From: Providencia alcalifaciens DSM 30120
GTDB lineage: Bacteria; Pseudomonadota; Gammaproteobacteria; Enterobacterales; Enterobacteriaceae
Direction of reading: 5' to 3'
NCBI RefSeq assembly: GCF_000173415.1
Contig: NZ_ABXW01000007.1
Span: forward strand, 54,562 to 118,561
DNA length: 64,000 nt
Both the position numbers and the translations under genes were made by a program. The notes below the pieces were generated by a model. It made no database searches. It had not been told where the DNA came from and was given only the letters and a program-made list of their open reading frames with translations. Positions 17,732 to 27,734 of the stretch are shown here, one piece after another; positions within the stretch are counted from its first letter, which is position 1; each line of letters opens with the position of its first letter.

Positions 17732-19774
17732 TTAGCCCCCTTCAGGAAAGGTCAATGTGGCTCCCGGTGCTTCGCGGCTTAAATGAATAAAATTCAAATG
17801 TTTTTCATACTGATCAAGAATATCGCTGATCACTTGCTCTTTGGTGTAGTCCATTAAGTCGTTCGCTTGCGTCCCTTCCCATAAATAAGTTTCAAGGCGG
17901 TAATAGTGGGATTTCCCTGAACGTGCTCGGTACGTAAAGCTTGGCACTGTGTAGCGACGAGGCCAAATTTGATAGATAAAACTTTGCTCCTCCTCGAGAT
18001 CGACAACTAACTCTAAGTGGTTAAGTCGTTCTTCCTCTGCGAGAGGATGAATTGCAAATTCCACTTTAGCTCCACGCAATTCCAGCTCTTTCGCCACATC
18101 TTGCATTGCCGGAATACAAACTAAATCCAGCATCCGCTGCGTGTAGGTGGTTCCCGGGAAATTCATCACACGTCCCAGACGCTGTTTCCACTTAATCGGT
18201 TCGTTACCGTACAGTGGCGCAGGGGCATTGGTATTGATGGCACTGGCGCGGCGATAATCTTCAAATCGCAATGACTTATAAAGCCCAGCCATAATAAAGA
18301 AAATCACAAAACTAAAGGGCAGCCCCATAATCACGGTGGTATTTTGCAGGGCGGGTACTCCGTCAGTCATTAGCATGCCAAGGGTTAACAAGCCAATTGC
18401 TACCGACCAGAAAATTCGCAACCAGTTAGGCGAATCATGGTTAATGTCACTCAGTTTTGACGTGAAATTGCCGAGCACTAACGAGCCTGAATCGGCAGAG
18501 GTTACGTAGAAAAGTAATCCTGTGATCGTGGCGACGGAAGCGGTTAATCCAAAACCTGGATATAACTCAAGTAGGGAATAAAATCCTTTTTCGGGCGCCT
18601 CTAATACCGTTTGGGCTAACGCTTTATTACCGTGAATGATTTCATATAAGGCGCTGTTGCCAAAGATTGACAGCCAAAGTAGCGTGAAGACGAACGGGAT
18701 GATTAGGGTGCCAATCACAAACTGTCTAATGGTGCGACCACGGGAAATTCGCGCCAAAAACAGCCCGACAAAAGGCGACCAAGCCACCCACCATGCCCAG
18801 AAAAATAGCGTCCAACTATTCATCCAGTCGGTCGGTCTATCAAACGCAAAACTGTTCAAGGTCATGCCCATAAAACGGTTCACATAATCCCCAACGTTGA
18901 GTACCAGCGCATTGAGCAAAAATTCCGTATCCCCCACAAAGAGAATAAACAGGATCAGCCCCAAGGCTAGCAACACGTTGAGTTCCGAGAGAATACGGAT
19001 CCCTTTATTGACCCCCGATGTGGCGGAAATCACCGCCATGATCACCGAAAGAAAAATCAGTCCGCCTTGTACGGTTAGCCCTTGGGGAAGGTCAAACAGC
19101 ACTTTTAACCCGTAATTGAGCTGTACCACACCAATGCCGAGGGTAGTGGCAATACCAAAAATAGTACCGAGAACCGCGGCAATATCTACGGTATGACCAA
19201 TCGGTCCGTTAATCCGATTACCAAAAATCGGATATAGGGCAGAACGGATGGTTAACGGCAAATTATAGCGATAACTAAAGTAACCGAGCGCGATGCCCAT
19301 CAAGGCGTACATTGACCAGCCCGTGAGTCCATAGTGAAACAGAGTCCACACCATCGACTGACGAGCCGCTTCAAGGGTTTCACCTTCACCGGTTGGGGGC
19401 AGCATATATTGCGTCACGGGTTCGGCGACAGAGAAAAACATTAAGTCGATACCGATTCCTGCCGCAAACAACATGGCTGACCAGCTGAGTAAGCTAAATT
19501 CCGGCTTAGATTGTTCGGGTCCCAATTTGATATTTCCAAAGCGGGAGGTCGCGATAAAAATAACGAAGACGATATACAAGGTGGCAGCGAGTAAGTAATA
19601 CCATCCGAAGGTTTTTGATACCCAACCGAGTGTGGCAATAATCCATTGATTTGCGGTGTCAGTCATCAGAATGGTGAAAAAAGAAAACGCCAAAATTAAG
19701 GCGGCGGAGGTGAAAAAAACAACATGATTGAGTTGATCTTTCTGCCCATTTTTTGGACTTTTTGAGTTTGTCAT
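17732..19774 (-). CDS. betT: High-affinity choline transporter BetT (BCCT family)
   Basis: 680 aa. BetT is a proton-driven choline importer with 12 membrane segments and a long cytoplasmic C-terminal domain that senses osmolality. Strong BetT landmarks: VSKTFGWYYLLAATLYIVFV, FGNIKLGPEQSKPEFSLLSW, AAGIGIDLMFFSVAEPVTQY, and the BCCT signature region around WTLFFWAWWVAWSPFVGLFL. The hydrophilic tail from about residue 500 is present, consistent with full-length osmoregulated BetT. The start is ATG 19774 (MTNSKSPKNG), with GGAA upstream. It is divergent from betIBA and shares the BetI-controlled region. Confidence 0.96.
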   Translation of the reverse strand: MTNSKSPKNGQKDQLNHVVFFTSAALILAFSFFTILMTDTANQWIIATLGWVSKTFGWYYLLAATLYIVFVIFIATSRFGNIKLGPEQSKPEFSLLSWSAMLFAAGIGIDLMFFSVAEPVTQYMLPPTGEGETLEAARQSMVWTLFHYGLTGWSMYALMGIALGYFSYRYNLPLTIRSALYPIFGNRINGPIGHTVDIAAVLGTIFGIATTLGIGVVQLNYGLKVLFDLPQGLTVQGGLIFLSVIMAVISATSGVNKGIRILSELNVLLALGLILFILFVGDTEFLLNALVLNVGDYVNRFMGMTLNSFAFDRPTDWMNSWTLFFWAWWVAWSPFVGLFLARISRGRTIRQFVIGTLIIPFVFTLLWLSIFGNSALYEIIHGNKALAQTVLEAPEKGFYSLLELYPGFGLTASVATITGLLFYVTSADSGSLVLGNFTSKLSDINHDSPNWLRIFWSVAIGLLTLGMLMTDGVPALQNTTVIMGLPFSFVIFFIMAGLYKSLRFEDYRRASAINTNAPAPLYGNEPIKWKQRLGRVMNFPGTTYTQRMLDLVCIPAMQDVAKELELRGAKVEFAIHPLAEEERLNHLELVVDLEEEQSFIYQIWPRRYTVPSFTYRARSGKSHYYRLETYLWEGTQANDLMDYTKEQVISDILDQYEKHLNFIHLSREAPGATLTFPEGG

Positions 19775-19915
19775 TGGCAGTTCCACAGTTTTATCTAGAT
19801 GAAAATTTAAAATTAGATCCTTTGCTAACAGATTGAATTAATAGCAAAGATTTAAAATTTCACAGGTGTCTCCTTGAGTTATTTGTAAATCAATTGTTAT
19901 AAATAATATTTAATA

Positions 19916-19936
19916 TTGATTGAACATTCAATTAAA
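19916..19936. promoter_or_regulatory. BetI operator in the betT-betI intergenic region
   Basis: TTGATTGAACATTCAATTAA (19916-19935) closely follows the E. coli bet operator as I remember it (TTGATTGGACGTTCAATATAA), with a dyad around GAACATTC. It lies 48 bases upstream of betI and 142 upstream of betT, where BetI represses both in the absence of choline. Confidence 0.8.
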
Positions 19937-19983
19937 AAATTGTTTAATGAAGGCGTTCAATGATTTTATTAGGTTCTCATGCC

Positions 19984-20586
19984 ATGCCGAAAATAGGCGT
20001 TCAATCGATTCGTAAACAGCAGTTAATTCAAGCCACTTTAGCGGTGATTAACGAAGTGGGAATGCAGGAAGCTAGCTTTGTCCTGATCGCCCGTAAAGCA
20101 GGTGTTTCCACCGGCATTATTAGTCACTATTTCCGTGATAAGAGCGGTTTATTAGAGGCGACAATGCGCCATATTCAGTATCAACTGGGTTTTGGTATCG
20201 CGATGCGATTAAGAATGTTGAGTGGTGAACATCCTAAGGCGCGTATTCAAGCGATTGTGGAAGGAAACTTTGATACAACCCAAATTAGCGAAGCCGCGAT
20301 GAAAACGTGGTTGGCATTTTGGGCAAGCAGTATGCATCAGCCGAATCTTAACCGTTTACAGCAGGTCAATGACCGTCGTTTGTATTCTAACCTGAGTTAT
20401 GAGTTTGGGCGTGTGTTGAATAAATCTGCCGCACGTCACGCAGCCAAAGGGCTAGCAGCCCTGATTGATGGCTTATGGTTGCGCAGCGCACTCAGCAATG
20501 GACCTTTTCCCGTTGAAGAAGCGTTAAGCATCACTAACGAATATATTGATATGCAATTGGCTCGCGCAGGAGAACATTCGACCTAA
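19984..20586 (+). CDS. betI: Transcriptional repressor BetI (TetR family)
   Basis: 200 aa. BetI represses the choline-glycine betaine genes and is released by choline. The TetR helix-turn-helix is clear ([20 protein letters not shown], residues about 30-50), followed by LLEATMRHI. The C-terminal ligand domain carries [20 protein letters not shown], nearly identical to E. coli BetI. The ATG at 19984 gives [14 protein letters not shown], matching the family start; the longer form from 19960 is unlikely. The gene leads betI-betB-betA; betB follows 21 bases later. Confidence 0.96.
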   Translation: MPKIGVQSIRKQQLIQATLAVINEVGMQEASFVLIARKAGVSTGIISHYFRDKSGLLEATMRHIQYQLGFGIAMRLRMLSGEHPKARIQAIVEGNFDTTQISEAAMKTWLAFWASSMHQPNLNRLQQVNDRRLYSNLSYEFGRVLNKSAARHAAKGLAALIDGLWLRSALSNGPFPVEEALSITNEYIDMQLARAGEHST

Positions 20587-20607
20587 TTATTTTTCAAAGG
20601 AGATACT

Positions 20608-22086
20608 ATGCAGATTCCACCCATTCATAAGCTTTATATTCATGGCGGATATGTAGATAGTTCACAACCGGAATGTGGGCAGTTTGAATCGATAAACCCA
20701 GCCAATGGCGACGTAATTGCTCATTTGCAATCAGCAAGCCTAGACGACATTCACTGGGCGGTGGAGAGTGCAAAGCAGGGGCAAAAAATTTGGGCAGCAA
20801 TGGCTGCGATGGAACGTTCGCGTATTTTGCGCCGCGCGGTAGATATTTTACGTGAGCGTAATGATGAACTCGCATACTTAGAAACCCTCGATACAGGGAA
20901 ACCACTTTCAGAAACACGTTCAGTCGATATTGTCACAGGCGCAGATGTCCTCGAATACTATGCAGGTTTGATTCCTGCATTAGAAGGTCAGCAAATTCCA
21001 TTACGTGAAACTTCATTTGCCTATACACGCCGCGAACCACTGGGGGTTGTCGCGGGTATTGGGGCATGGAATTATCCGATTCAAATCGCATTATGGAAAT
21101 CCGCTCCAGCACTGGCGGCGGGTAACGCGATGATATTTAAACCGAGTGAAATGACTTCATTAACAGCGTTAAAGCTGGCGGAAATTTATACTGAAGCGGG
21201 TTTGCCCGCAGGGGTATTCAATGTGGTGACGGGGATGGGAAGCGAGGTTGGACAATGGCTTACCAAACATCCTGATATTGCTAAAATATCGTTTACTGGT
21301 GGGATCGCGACAGGGAAAAAAGTCATGTCTAATGCTTCTAGTTCAAGTCTTAAAGAAGTGACAATGGAGCTTGGCGGTAAATCACCATTAATTATTTTTG
21401 ATGATGCGGATTTAGACAAAGCGGCTGATATTGCCATGATGGCGAACTTCTACAGTTCAGGGCAAGTGTGCACGAATGGAACGCGAGTATTTATTCCCGA
21501 ACATTTGAAACCAGCATTTGAAACCAAAATTGCGGAACGTGTCGCACGTATACGCATTGGCTCCTCGATAGAGGAAAGTACCAACTTTGGTCCTTTAGTT
21601 AGCTTCAAGCATATGGAAAATGTGTTGCGTTATATTGAGATTGGCAAAACTGAAGGGGCGACAGTGTTGTGTGGTGGAGAACGCTTAACGATAGGTGAAC
21701 TCGCCAATGGTGCGTATGTGGCACCGACGGTCTTTACTGACTGCACTGATGAAATGCAAATTACCCAAGAGGAAATCTTTGGTCCAGTGATGAGCATTCT
21801 TACTTACCGTACTGAAGAGGAAGTGATCGAAAGAGCGAATCACTCGATTTATGGTTTAGCAGCAGGATTAGTGACACAAGATCTTGCGCGAGCACACCGT
21901 GTTATTCACCAATTGGACGCTGGAATTTGCTGGATCAACACTTGGGGGGAATCCCCCGCACAAATGCCCGTCGGAGGTTATAAACACTCTGGTGTAGGGC
22001 GTGAAAATGGGCTTGTCACCTTACAAAATTATACTCAAATTAAATCCATTCAAGTAGAACTCGGAGAGTTTACCTCTATTTTTTAA
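20608..22086 (+). CDS. betB: Betaine aldehyde dehydrogenase BetB
   Basis: 492 aa (E. coli 490). It oxidises betaine aldehyde to glycine betaine with NAD(P). The ALDH landmarks are present: the Rossmann region [19 protein letters not shown], general base Glu in [13 protein letters not shown], and the catalytic Cys288 in [22 protein letters not shown] and the C-terminal [18 protein letters not shown] follow. A good ribosome site (AAAGGAGATACT) precedes the ATG. It is second in betIBA, 33 bases before betA. Confidence 0.97.
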   Translation: MQIPPIHKLYIHGGYVDSSQPECGQFESINPANGDVIAHLQSASLDDIHWAVESAKQGQKIWAAMAAMERSRILRRAVDILRERNDELAYLETLDTGKPLSETRSVDIVTGADVLEYYAGLIPALEGQQIPLRETSFAYTRREPLGVVAGIGAWNYPIQIALWKSAPALAAGNAMIFKPSEMTSLTALKLAEIYTEAGLPAGVFNVVTGMGSEVGQWLTKHPDIAKISFTGGIATGKKVMSNASSSSLKEVTMELGGKSPLIIFDDADLDKAADIAMMANFYSSGQVCTNGTRVFIPEHLKPAFETKIAERVARIRIGSSIEESTNFGPLVSFKHMENVLRYIEIGKTEGATVLCGGERLTIGELANGAYVAPTVFTDCTDEMQITQEEIFGPVMSILTYRTEEEVIERANHSIYGLAAGLVTQDLARAHRVIHQLDAGICWINTWGESPAQMPVGGYKHSGVGRENGLVTLQNYTQIKSIQVELGEFTSIF

Positions 22087-22119
22087 TAACTTAATTTGAC
22101 TGAAACAGAGGAGATAACA

Positions 22120-23787
22120 ATGGTCTATGACTACATTATTATCGGTGCTGGTTCAGCCGGTAACGTTCTTGCTACCCGCCTGACAGAAGATCCTGATGTT
22201 ACTGTGCTGCTCCTTGAAGCAGGAGGACCGGACCACCGGTTCGACTTTCGCACGCAAATGCCAGCGGCATTAGCTTACCCTTTACAAGGGCGTCGCTATA
22301 ACTGGGCTTATGAGACAGAGCCTGAACCCTATATGAACAATCGCCGCATGGAATGTGGGCGAGGAAAAGGGTTAGGTGGCTCTTCGCTAATAAATGGTAT
22401 GTGCTACATTCGTGGAAATGCCATGGATTTTGATAGCTGGGCACAAGCTCCAGGGCTTGAAGATTGGGATTATGCGCACTGCTTGCCCTATTTTCGTAAA
22501 GCAGAAACCCGAGATATTGGTGCAAATGACTACCATGGTGACCAAGGTCCTGTGAGTGTGGCGACGCCTAAATCCACGAATAATGTTCTATTTCATGCCA
22601 TGGTTGAAGCGGGGGTTCAAGCTGGTTATCCGCGAACTGATGATTTAAATGGTTATCAGCAAGAGGGGTTTGGTCCCATGGATCGTACAGTGACACCACA
22701 AGGGCGTCGTGCAAGTACAGCTCGGGGTTATTTGGACCAGACACGTAGCCGAAAAAACCTGACGATAGTCACTTATGCCACGACGGATACCATTGAATTT
22801 GAGGGTAAAAAAGCGATTGGCGTGAAATATTATCGAGGAAAACATCCACAAGAGCATGTGGTGAAAGCGCGTAAAGAAGTCTTGTTATGTGCAGGGGCAA
22901 TTGCTTCTCCGCAAATTTTGCAGCGTTCTGGCGTGGGTCCTAAAGCAGTCTTAGACACATTGGCAATTTCACCGATTCATTATCTGGAAGGGGTTGGCGA
23001 GAACCTGCAAGACCATCTGGAAATGTACTTGCAATATGCATGTAAGCAGCCAGTCTCTTTGTATCCAGCACTGAAATGGTTTAATCAGCCAATGATTGGG
23101 GCAGAATGGTTATTTAAAGGAACAGGGATCGGCGCGAGCAACCAATTCGAAGCGGGAGGCTTTATCCGCAGTAGTGAAAAATTTGCTTGGCCAAATATCC
23201 AATTTCACTTCCTGCCAGTGGCGATTAACTACAATGGGAGCAACGCGGTGAATCAACATGGTTTTCAAGCCCATGTGGGATCGATGCGTTCACCAAGCCG
23301 TGGGAGGGTACAGATAAAATCCCGAGACCCACATCAACATCCTAGTATTTTGTTTAATTACATGTCTTGTGAACAGGATTGGGAAGAGTTTCGTGCGGCT
23401 ATTCGTATCACCCGTGAAATTATGGCTCAGCCTGCCTTAGACCCCTATCGAGGCGAGGAAATCAGCCCGGGCAAGCACATCGTCACTGATGAGCAGTTAG
23501 ATGCCTTTGTGCGAGAACGGGCTGAAACCGCATTTCACCCCTGTGGAACCTGTAAAATGGGCTTAGATGAGATGGCAGTTGTTGATGGTGAAGGGCGTGT
23601 GCACGGGCTGGAAAATTTGCGGGTGATTGATGCATCAATTATGCCGCTGATTATCACCGGCAACCTAAATGCGACGACGATTATGATAGCGGAAAAACTT
23701 GCCGATAAAATTCGTGGTCAAGAAGGGTTAACGCCAAGTTACGTACCTTACTATAAAGCCAATAATCAGCCGGCAAGAGTCTGTTAA
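22120..23787 (+). CDS. betA: Choline dehydrogenase BetA (GMC oxidoreductase)
   Basis: 555 aa, matching E. coli (556). This membrane-associated FAD enzyme oxidises choline to betaine aldehyde. The FAD-binding motif is at the extreme N-terminus ([17 protein letters not shown], residues 5-21), and the GMC signatures are [20 protein letters not shown] and [15 protein letters not shown]. The active-site His lies in [10 protein letters not shown], with [13 protein letters not shown] near the C-terminus. The start is ATG 22120 behind AGAGGAGATAACA; the longer frame from 22096 would remove this site. It completes the betIBA operon and is followed by a strong terminator. Confidence 0.97.
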   Translation: MVYDYIIIGAGSAGNVLATRLTEDPDVTVLLLEAGGPDHRFDFRTQMPAALAYPLQGRRYNWAYETEPEPYMNNRRMECGRGKGLGGSSLINGMCYIRGNAMDFDSWAQAPGLEDWDYAHCLPYFRKAETRDIGANDYHGDQGPVSVATPKSTNNVLFHAMVEAGVQAGYPRTDDLNGYQQEGFGPMDRTVTPQGRRASTARGYLDQTRSRKNLTIVTYATTDTIEFEGKKAIGVKYYRGKHPQEHVVKARKEVLLCAGAIASPQILQRSGVGPKAVLDTLAISPIHYLEGVGENLQDHLEMYLQYACKQPVSLYPALKWFNQPMIGAEWLFKGTGIGASNQFEAGGFIRSSEKFAWPNIQFHFLPVAINYNGSNAVNQHGFQAHVGSMRSPSRGRVQIKSRDPHQHPSILFNYMSCEQDWEEFRAAIRITREIMAQPALDPYRGEEISPGKHIVTDEQLDAFVRERAETAFHPCGTCKMGLDEMAVVDGEGRVHGLENLRVIDASIMPLIITGNLNATTIMIAEKLADKIRGQEGLTPSYVPYYKANNQPARVC

Positions 23788-23793
23788 CTCGTT

Positions 23794-23826
23794 ATTCATG
23801 GATGAGGATGAGCCTCATCCATGAAT
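23794..23826. terminator. Terminator of betIBA (likely bidirectional)
   Basis: Perfect 14-bp stem ATTCATGGATGAGG (23794-23807) with CCTCATCCATGAAT (23813-23826) around ATGAG, between convergent betA and the AhpD-like gene. Confidence 0.85.
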
Positions 23827-23838
23827 ATATTCTCAGAT

Positions 23839-24183
23839 TTAGAGCGTATTCGTAAATTCGTTATAAGCATTCCATGTCTGTATTGCATACATGAAAGAAG
23901 GACCTCCTCCCATTAAGATAGCAACGCCCAATGCTTCGGCAAGTTCCTGTTGTGTTACACCTAGGTCTACAAGGGCTTTTGTGTGGAAGGCAACACAGCC
24001 ATCGCAGCGGCTTGCAACCGTGATGCCGATGGCAATGAGTTCTTTGGTTTTTGTATCGAGAGCGCCTTCCCTTGATGCGGTGGCAATTAAGCTGGAAAAA
24101 TGCGCTATCACATCAGGGATACGTTGTCCTAGTTCGGGCATGGTTTTATGTGTGTTTTGGTTGATTTCAGTAAATTTTGACAT
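23839..24183 (-). CDS. Carboxymuconolactone decarboxylase / AhpD-like protein
   Basis: 114 aa from ATG 24183, behind an excellent AGGGGAAATC site. It is an all-helical AhpD-like fold. The redox/proton-relay motif is CDGCVAFHTKAL (Cys-x2-Cys-x3-His), preceded by TKELIAIGITVASR and followed by EALGVAILMGGGPSFMYA, as in YurZ/YnjA-type proteins. These usually act as small alkylhydroperoxidase-type or unknown-function homo-oligomers. No partner peroxiredoxin gene is adjacent. Annotation to a specific reaction is not possible. Confidence 0.85.
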   Translation of the reverse strand: MSKFTEINQNTHKTMPELGQRIPDVIAHFSSLIATASREGALDTKTKELIAIGITVASRCDGCVAFHTKALVDLGVTQQELAEALGVAILMGGGPSFMYAIQTWNAYNEFTNTL

Positions 24184-24382
24184 GATTTCCCCTTTGATCA
24201 TTATGTTACTTAATAATATATATTTTAATATAGTATTTGGGTGATATTGGGCAAGGTGAATATTCTAAATAAGACATAAAAAAGATTTACACCTTTTATT
24301 TTGCCAAGGTTAGTGTATTGAATTGAAATACTCATAATTGGATTGGGCGTATAAAATTTAACGCTAGTGGAAGTGGCGGGAC

Positions 24383-24408
24383 AAAAAAATCCTCCAAATG
24401 AAGGAGGA
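24383..24408 (-). terminator. Terminator downstream of cutA
   Basis: On the minus strand: TCCTCC-TTCATTT-GGAGGA followed by seven T's (plus positions 24383-24408), about 135 bases beyond the cutA stop. The rest of 24184-24542 shows no gene. Confidence 0.7.
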
Positions 24409-24542
24409 AAATAAATATTAAGCGAGAATACTTATATAACACTAATTTCGTATTTACCAAAGCTGACCAGCTAATAAAAATGATCAAATTTTGCTATATG
24501 AAAAAAGAATATAAAAGTACACTAATATGGTAAGTATGAATA

Positions 24543-24890
24543 TTAACGAACAGAATTAACTAGCCACTGCAAATAATTATCCTCAACTTGGCTAGGGTCT
24601 AATCTAATTAATTCAGGGATTTCATAGGGATGAATTTCTTTTATTGCATCAAATAGTGCCTGTTGATTACCAACAGTACTTTTTATCAGTAATAAAATTT
24701 CTTTATCTTCCGTCACATTTCCTTTCCACAAATAAACTGATGTCATTTCTGGTAGTAAAGAGACACAGGCCGCAATATGGCTATTTAAGAGATGTTGTGC
24801 AATTTTTATCGCGCTTTCTTGGCTATTCGTCGTACATAAAACGATGCATGGTTGTTGCATGCTCTTGTAATGAGTGTCGTTAAATGTCAT
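24543..24890 (-). CDS. cutA: Divalent-cation tolerance protein CutA
   Basis: 115 aa, normal for CutA1, a trimeric ferredoxin-like protein linked to copper tolerance and signalling. Landmarks: IVLCTTNSQESAIKIAQHLL at the N-terminus, AACVSLLPEMTSVYLWKGNV, then EILLLIKS and the C-terminal IHPYEIPELIRL followed by YLQWL. The conserved Cys in AACVS is present. A strong AAGGAG site precedes the ATG. In E. coli cutA is next to dsbD; here it is not, and the flanks are long AT-rich gaps, so it stands alone. Confidence 0.93.
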   Translation of the reverse strand: MTFNDTHYKSMQQPCIVLCTTNSQESAIKIAQHLLNSHIAACVSLLPEMTSVYLWKGNVTEDKEILLLIKSTVGNQQALFDAIKEIHPYEIPELIRLDPSQVEDNYLQWLVNSVR

Positions 24891-25591
24891 TTTAATCTCC
24901 TTTATTTATAAAAAGCGTAATTAAATGAATCCTCAGATTCATTCTAGTTTAACTTCCCACAGGTTCGCGAAACTACAGACTGACGAAAATAAAAAATAGC
25001 GTGATTAGTGTGGAAGTGACTATTACTTACAATGATAATCTTATTAGGTAATGAATTGACGGTATATACGCCAGTTATCTATTTTTCCTAATAGCTTAAG
25101 ATTTGAGATAAATAATTTTATTAGCCAAATAGATTATTCGATTTTAACCCATGCAGATAAACGAAAAAAATTCATTTACAAGGGGCTTTATTGCTATTTT
25201 TGATTAATTATGAGGAATTCGATTCAGCATTAATTTTTAGACGGATAAATATCAATAGTTATTGAATTTTTGTATATTAGTTGAGTATTTAGAAAATATT
25301 TTAATATTTAATAGCCTTAATCTGATGGATGAGTTAATTGTATTTTTATGCACAATTATTACTCGTTTTTTGTTCTGTATTGCATTTATAACTCCTATTA
25401 ATAGTCTGTGGCTATTTGTGAGTTTTGATTACATTTTGTTACATAATGACTTGAAATTCATATGAAACTCAGTAACCAAATGATAACGATCAATATTTTC
25501 AAATGATTATTTGCTAACATCAATGCTAAGAATAAAAAATATACATTGCACTTTCTCTGTAATTCCATCTCAAAACTGTATGGATACCCTT
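24891..25591. other. Long AT-rich intergenic region, no gene called
   Basis: About 700 bases. A 67-codon open frame at 25262-25465 is Leu/Ile/Phe-rich low-complexity translation of AT-rich DNA with no ribosome site. I see no tRNA, repeat or clear terminator. The last 100 bases probably contain the promoter of the DASS transporter. Confidence 0.35.
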
Positions 25592-27064
25592 ATGAATAAA
25601 CTGACTCCGTTAAAACCGATACCCACCTTAATTGCTGTCGCTATCACGTTAATTATCTGGTTTGCCATTCCTGTCCCAGAAGGCGTTAACCCTAATGCAT
25701 GGCATTTATTAGCTCTATTTGTCGGAACAATCGCCGCCATTATTGGTAAAGCCTTACCGATTGGCGGAGTGTCAATCGTCGCAATTTCATTAGTTGCAGC
25801 GACCGGCGTAACGAATCCTGAATCCACGAAAGGCGCAATTGCGGATGCATTAAGTGGTTTTTCCAATGACCTTATTTGGTTGATTGGTATATCGATTATG
25901 GTTTCCATGAGTTTGAACAAAACAGGATTGGGAGCACGTATTGGTTATTACGTTATTTCACTTTTTGGTAAGAAAACGATCGGAATTGCCTACTCATTGG
26001 CAATTGCGGAAACAATCCTTGCACCTGTCACGCCAAGTAATACCGCGCGAGGTGGGGGTATTATTCACCCAATTATGCGTTCAATTTCAGACAGCTTTGG
26101 TTCTAAAGCGGATGATGGAACAGCAGGGAAAATAGGGCGTTATCTTTCTTTAGTAAACTACAATATCAACCCCATCACATCCGCGATGTTTATTACTGCA
26201 ACTGCACCTAACCCATTGATTGTAAGTTTAATTGTCAGTGAAGCCGGAAAAGGTAATGAACTCACTTGGGGAATGTGGGCGATTGCGGCATTTGTGCCTG
26301 CGATAGTTTCTTTGATTTTAATGCCTCTGGTTATCTACTTTATGTATAAACCAGAAATTACGTCTACACCGGATGCACCTAATTTCGCGAAGGAGCGTTT
26401 ACAACAACTAGGACCAATTTCATTGCCAGAAATGATCACGTTAGGGGTCTTCATTCTGTTATTAATGATGTGGGCCGGGGTACCTGAAATGCTGTTTGGT
26501 CCATCTTTCAGTGTTAATGCAACCACTGCTGCTTTTATTGGGTTGAGCGTATTGCTAGGGACTGGGGTCATTAACTGGGATGATGTCCTAAAAAATAAAG
26601 GGGCGTGGGATACCGTTGTATGGTTTGCTGCACTCGTAATGATGGCGAGCTTCTTAGGAAAATTAGGCTTGATCAAGTGGATGTCTATTACGGTAGGGAA
26701 TTCTATCGATAGTATGGGCATTAGCTGGGTCTGGGGTACCTTAATTTTGGTACTCATTTATGTCTATTCTCACTATTTCTTCGCAAGCACGACTGCGCAC
26801 ATTACCGCTATGTTTGGTGCTTTCTTTGCTGCGGGTCTGGCATTAGGTGCACCGCCAATGCTGCTCGGTTTAACCTTAGCATTCTCGTCTTCTTTAATGA
26901 TGTCGTTAACACACTACGGTACAGGGACAGCGCCGATTATTTTCGGTTCAGGCTATGCGACGTTAGGTGAGTGGTGGAAAGCGGGCTTTGTCATGAGTGT
27001 TGTTAACTTAATTATTTGGATAAGTTTAGGCAGTATTTGGTGGAAATTCCTAGGTTATTGGTAA
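25592..27064 (+). CDS. DASS family anion:Na+ symporter (CitT/YbhI-like)
   Basis: 490 aa with 11 or more membrane segments. The DASS signature motifs are both present: APVTPSNTARGGGIIHPI (near residue 145) and the second SNT-like repeat replaced by SLTHYGTGTAPIIFGSGY near the C-terminus. NPEST...ALSGFSNDLIWLI resembles the first hairpin. Substrates in this family are di- and tricarboxylates such as citrate, succinate or tartrate; I cannot choose. The ATG at 25592 (MNKLTPLKPIPTLI) gives the usual length; longer starts add a non-family extension. It is monocistronic with a good terminator. Confidence 0.88.
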   Translation: MNKLTPLKPIPTLIAVAITLIIWFAIPVPEGVNPNAWHLLALFVGTIAAIIGKALPIGGVSIVAISLVAATGVTNPESTKGAIADALSGFSNDLIWLIGISIMVSMSLNKTGLGARIGYYVISLFGKKTIGIAYSLAIAETILAPVTPSNTARGGGIIHPIMRSISDSFGSKADDGTAGKIGRYLSLVNYNINPITSAMFITATAPNPLIVSLIVSEAGKGNELTWGMWAIAAFVPAIVSLILMPLVIYFMYKPEITSTPDAPNFAKERLQQLGPISLPEMITLGVFILLLMMWAGVPEMLFGPSFSVNATTAAFIGLSVLLGTGVINWDDVLKNKGAWDTVVWFAALVMMASFLGKLGLIKWMSITVGNSIDSMGISWVWGTLILVLIYVYSHYFFASTTAHITAMFGAFFAAGLALGAPPMLLGLTLAFSSSLMMSLTHYGTGTAPIIFGSGYATLGEWWKAGFVMSVVNLIIWISLGSIWWKFLGYW

Positions 27065-27098
27065 TTCCATTGAATTTTGATTAAAAATATCCATTAGC

Positions 27099-27128
27099 AA
27101 AAAGCCGGAATTATCTTCCGGCTTTTTT
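27099..27128 (+). terminator. Terminator of the DASS transporter
   Basis: AAAGCCGGAA (27101-27110) pairs perfectly with TTCCGGCTTT (27116-27125), followed by T's. Confidence 0.92.
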
Positions 27129-27339
27129 GTCCTCTCTCGACAACGCTTGAAATTATATTTTATCTCTCAGTAAATCATAAAATTTAAACCTTAAATTAGT
27201 GAAATCATTGATATTAATTTTTGCGTTAAATATTTAATTGACACAAGCTTTTTCATATTAAAGCAGCTATGATTAATAGTAAGGTATGTTGTAGGGTTTT
27301 AATGTTAATCCGATATAGACAAAGATAAATAGGTTAAAA

Positions 27340-27660
27340 ATGAAAAAGACAGCATTAGTATTGGGTATGGCGGGTATGATGGCATTGTTGTCAGCGTGTT
27401 CAGACGAGAAAAAAGAAATTGCAGAGTATCGCTCTGAGTTCGTGAACAGTTGTGTGAAAGCGTCGGGTGAATCTGATGCGGAAACTGCACAAGCTATCAG
27501 CGCAATCTGTGGCTGTGCTTATGACAAAACTGTTGAAAAATATGGTTTGAAAGAATTTAAACGTTTAGACAGCGAGCTGCAAAAATCACCTGCGGCTGCG
27601 CCTGAATTCCAACAAACTATGATTTCATTTGTTCAAGAATGTGCGACTAACGCGCGTTAA
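27340..27660 (+). CDS. Small lipoprotein, function unknown
   Basis: 106 aa. It has a lipoprotein signal peptide with a lipobox (LLSAC, Cys at residue 20) after MKKTALVLGMAGMMA. Residue +2 is Ser, predicting outer-membrane sorting. The mature part is charged and helical with four cysteines, including a CGC pair (AICGCAYDKTVEKYGLKEFK), so one or two disulfides are likely. No specific family recognised. It is flanked by terminators on both sides, so it is a single-gene unit. Confidence 0.82.
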   Translation: MKKTALVLGMAGMMALLSACSDEKKEIAEYRSEFVNSCVKASGESDAETAQAISAICGCAYDKTVEKYGLKEFKRLDSELQKSPAAAPEFQQTMISFVQECATNAR

Positions 27661-27680
27661 TTGATTCTCTTTAATCATGA

Positions 27681-27718
27681 AATAAGACCACGGTGGTGAA
27701 AACTTCCGTGGTCTTATT
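27681..27718. terminator. Bidirectional terminator
   Basis: A perfect 13-bp stem AATAAGACCACGG (27681-27693) with CCGTGGTCTTATT (27706-27718), then ATTTTTAAG, between convergent genes. Confidence 0.9.
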
Positions 27719-27734
27719 ATTTTTAAGTCAGCGC

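Noticed and set aside
25262..25465. 67-codon hydrophobic open frame
   Set aside because: Low-complexity translation of AT-rich DNA and no ribosome site.
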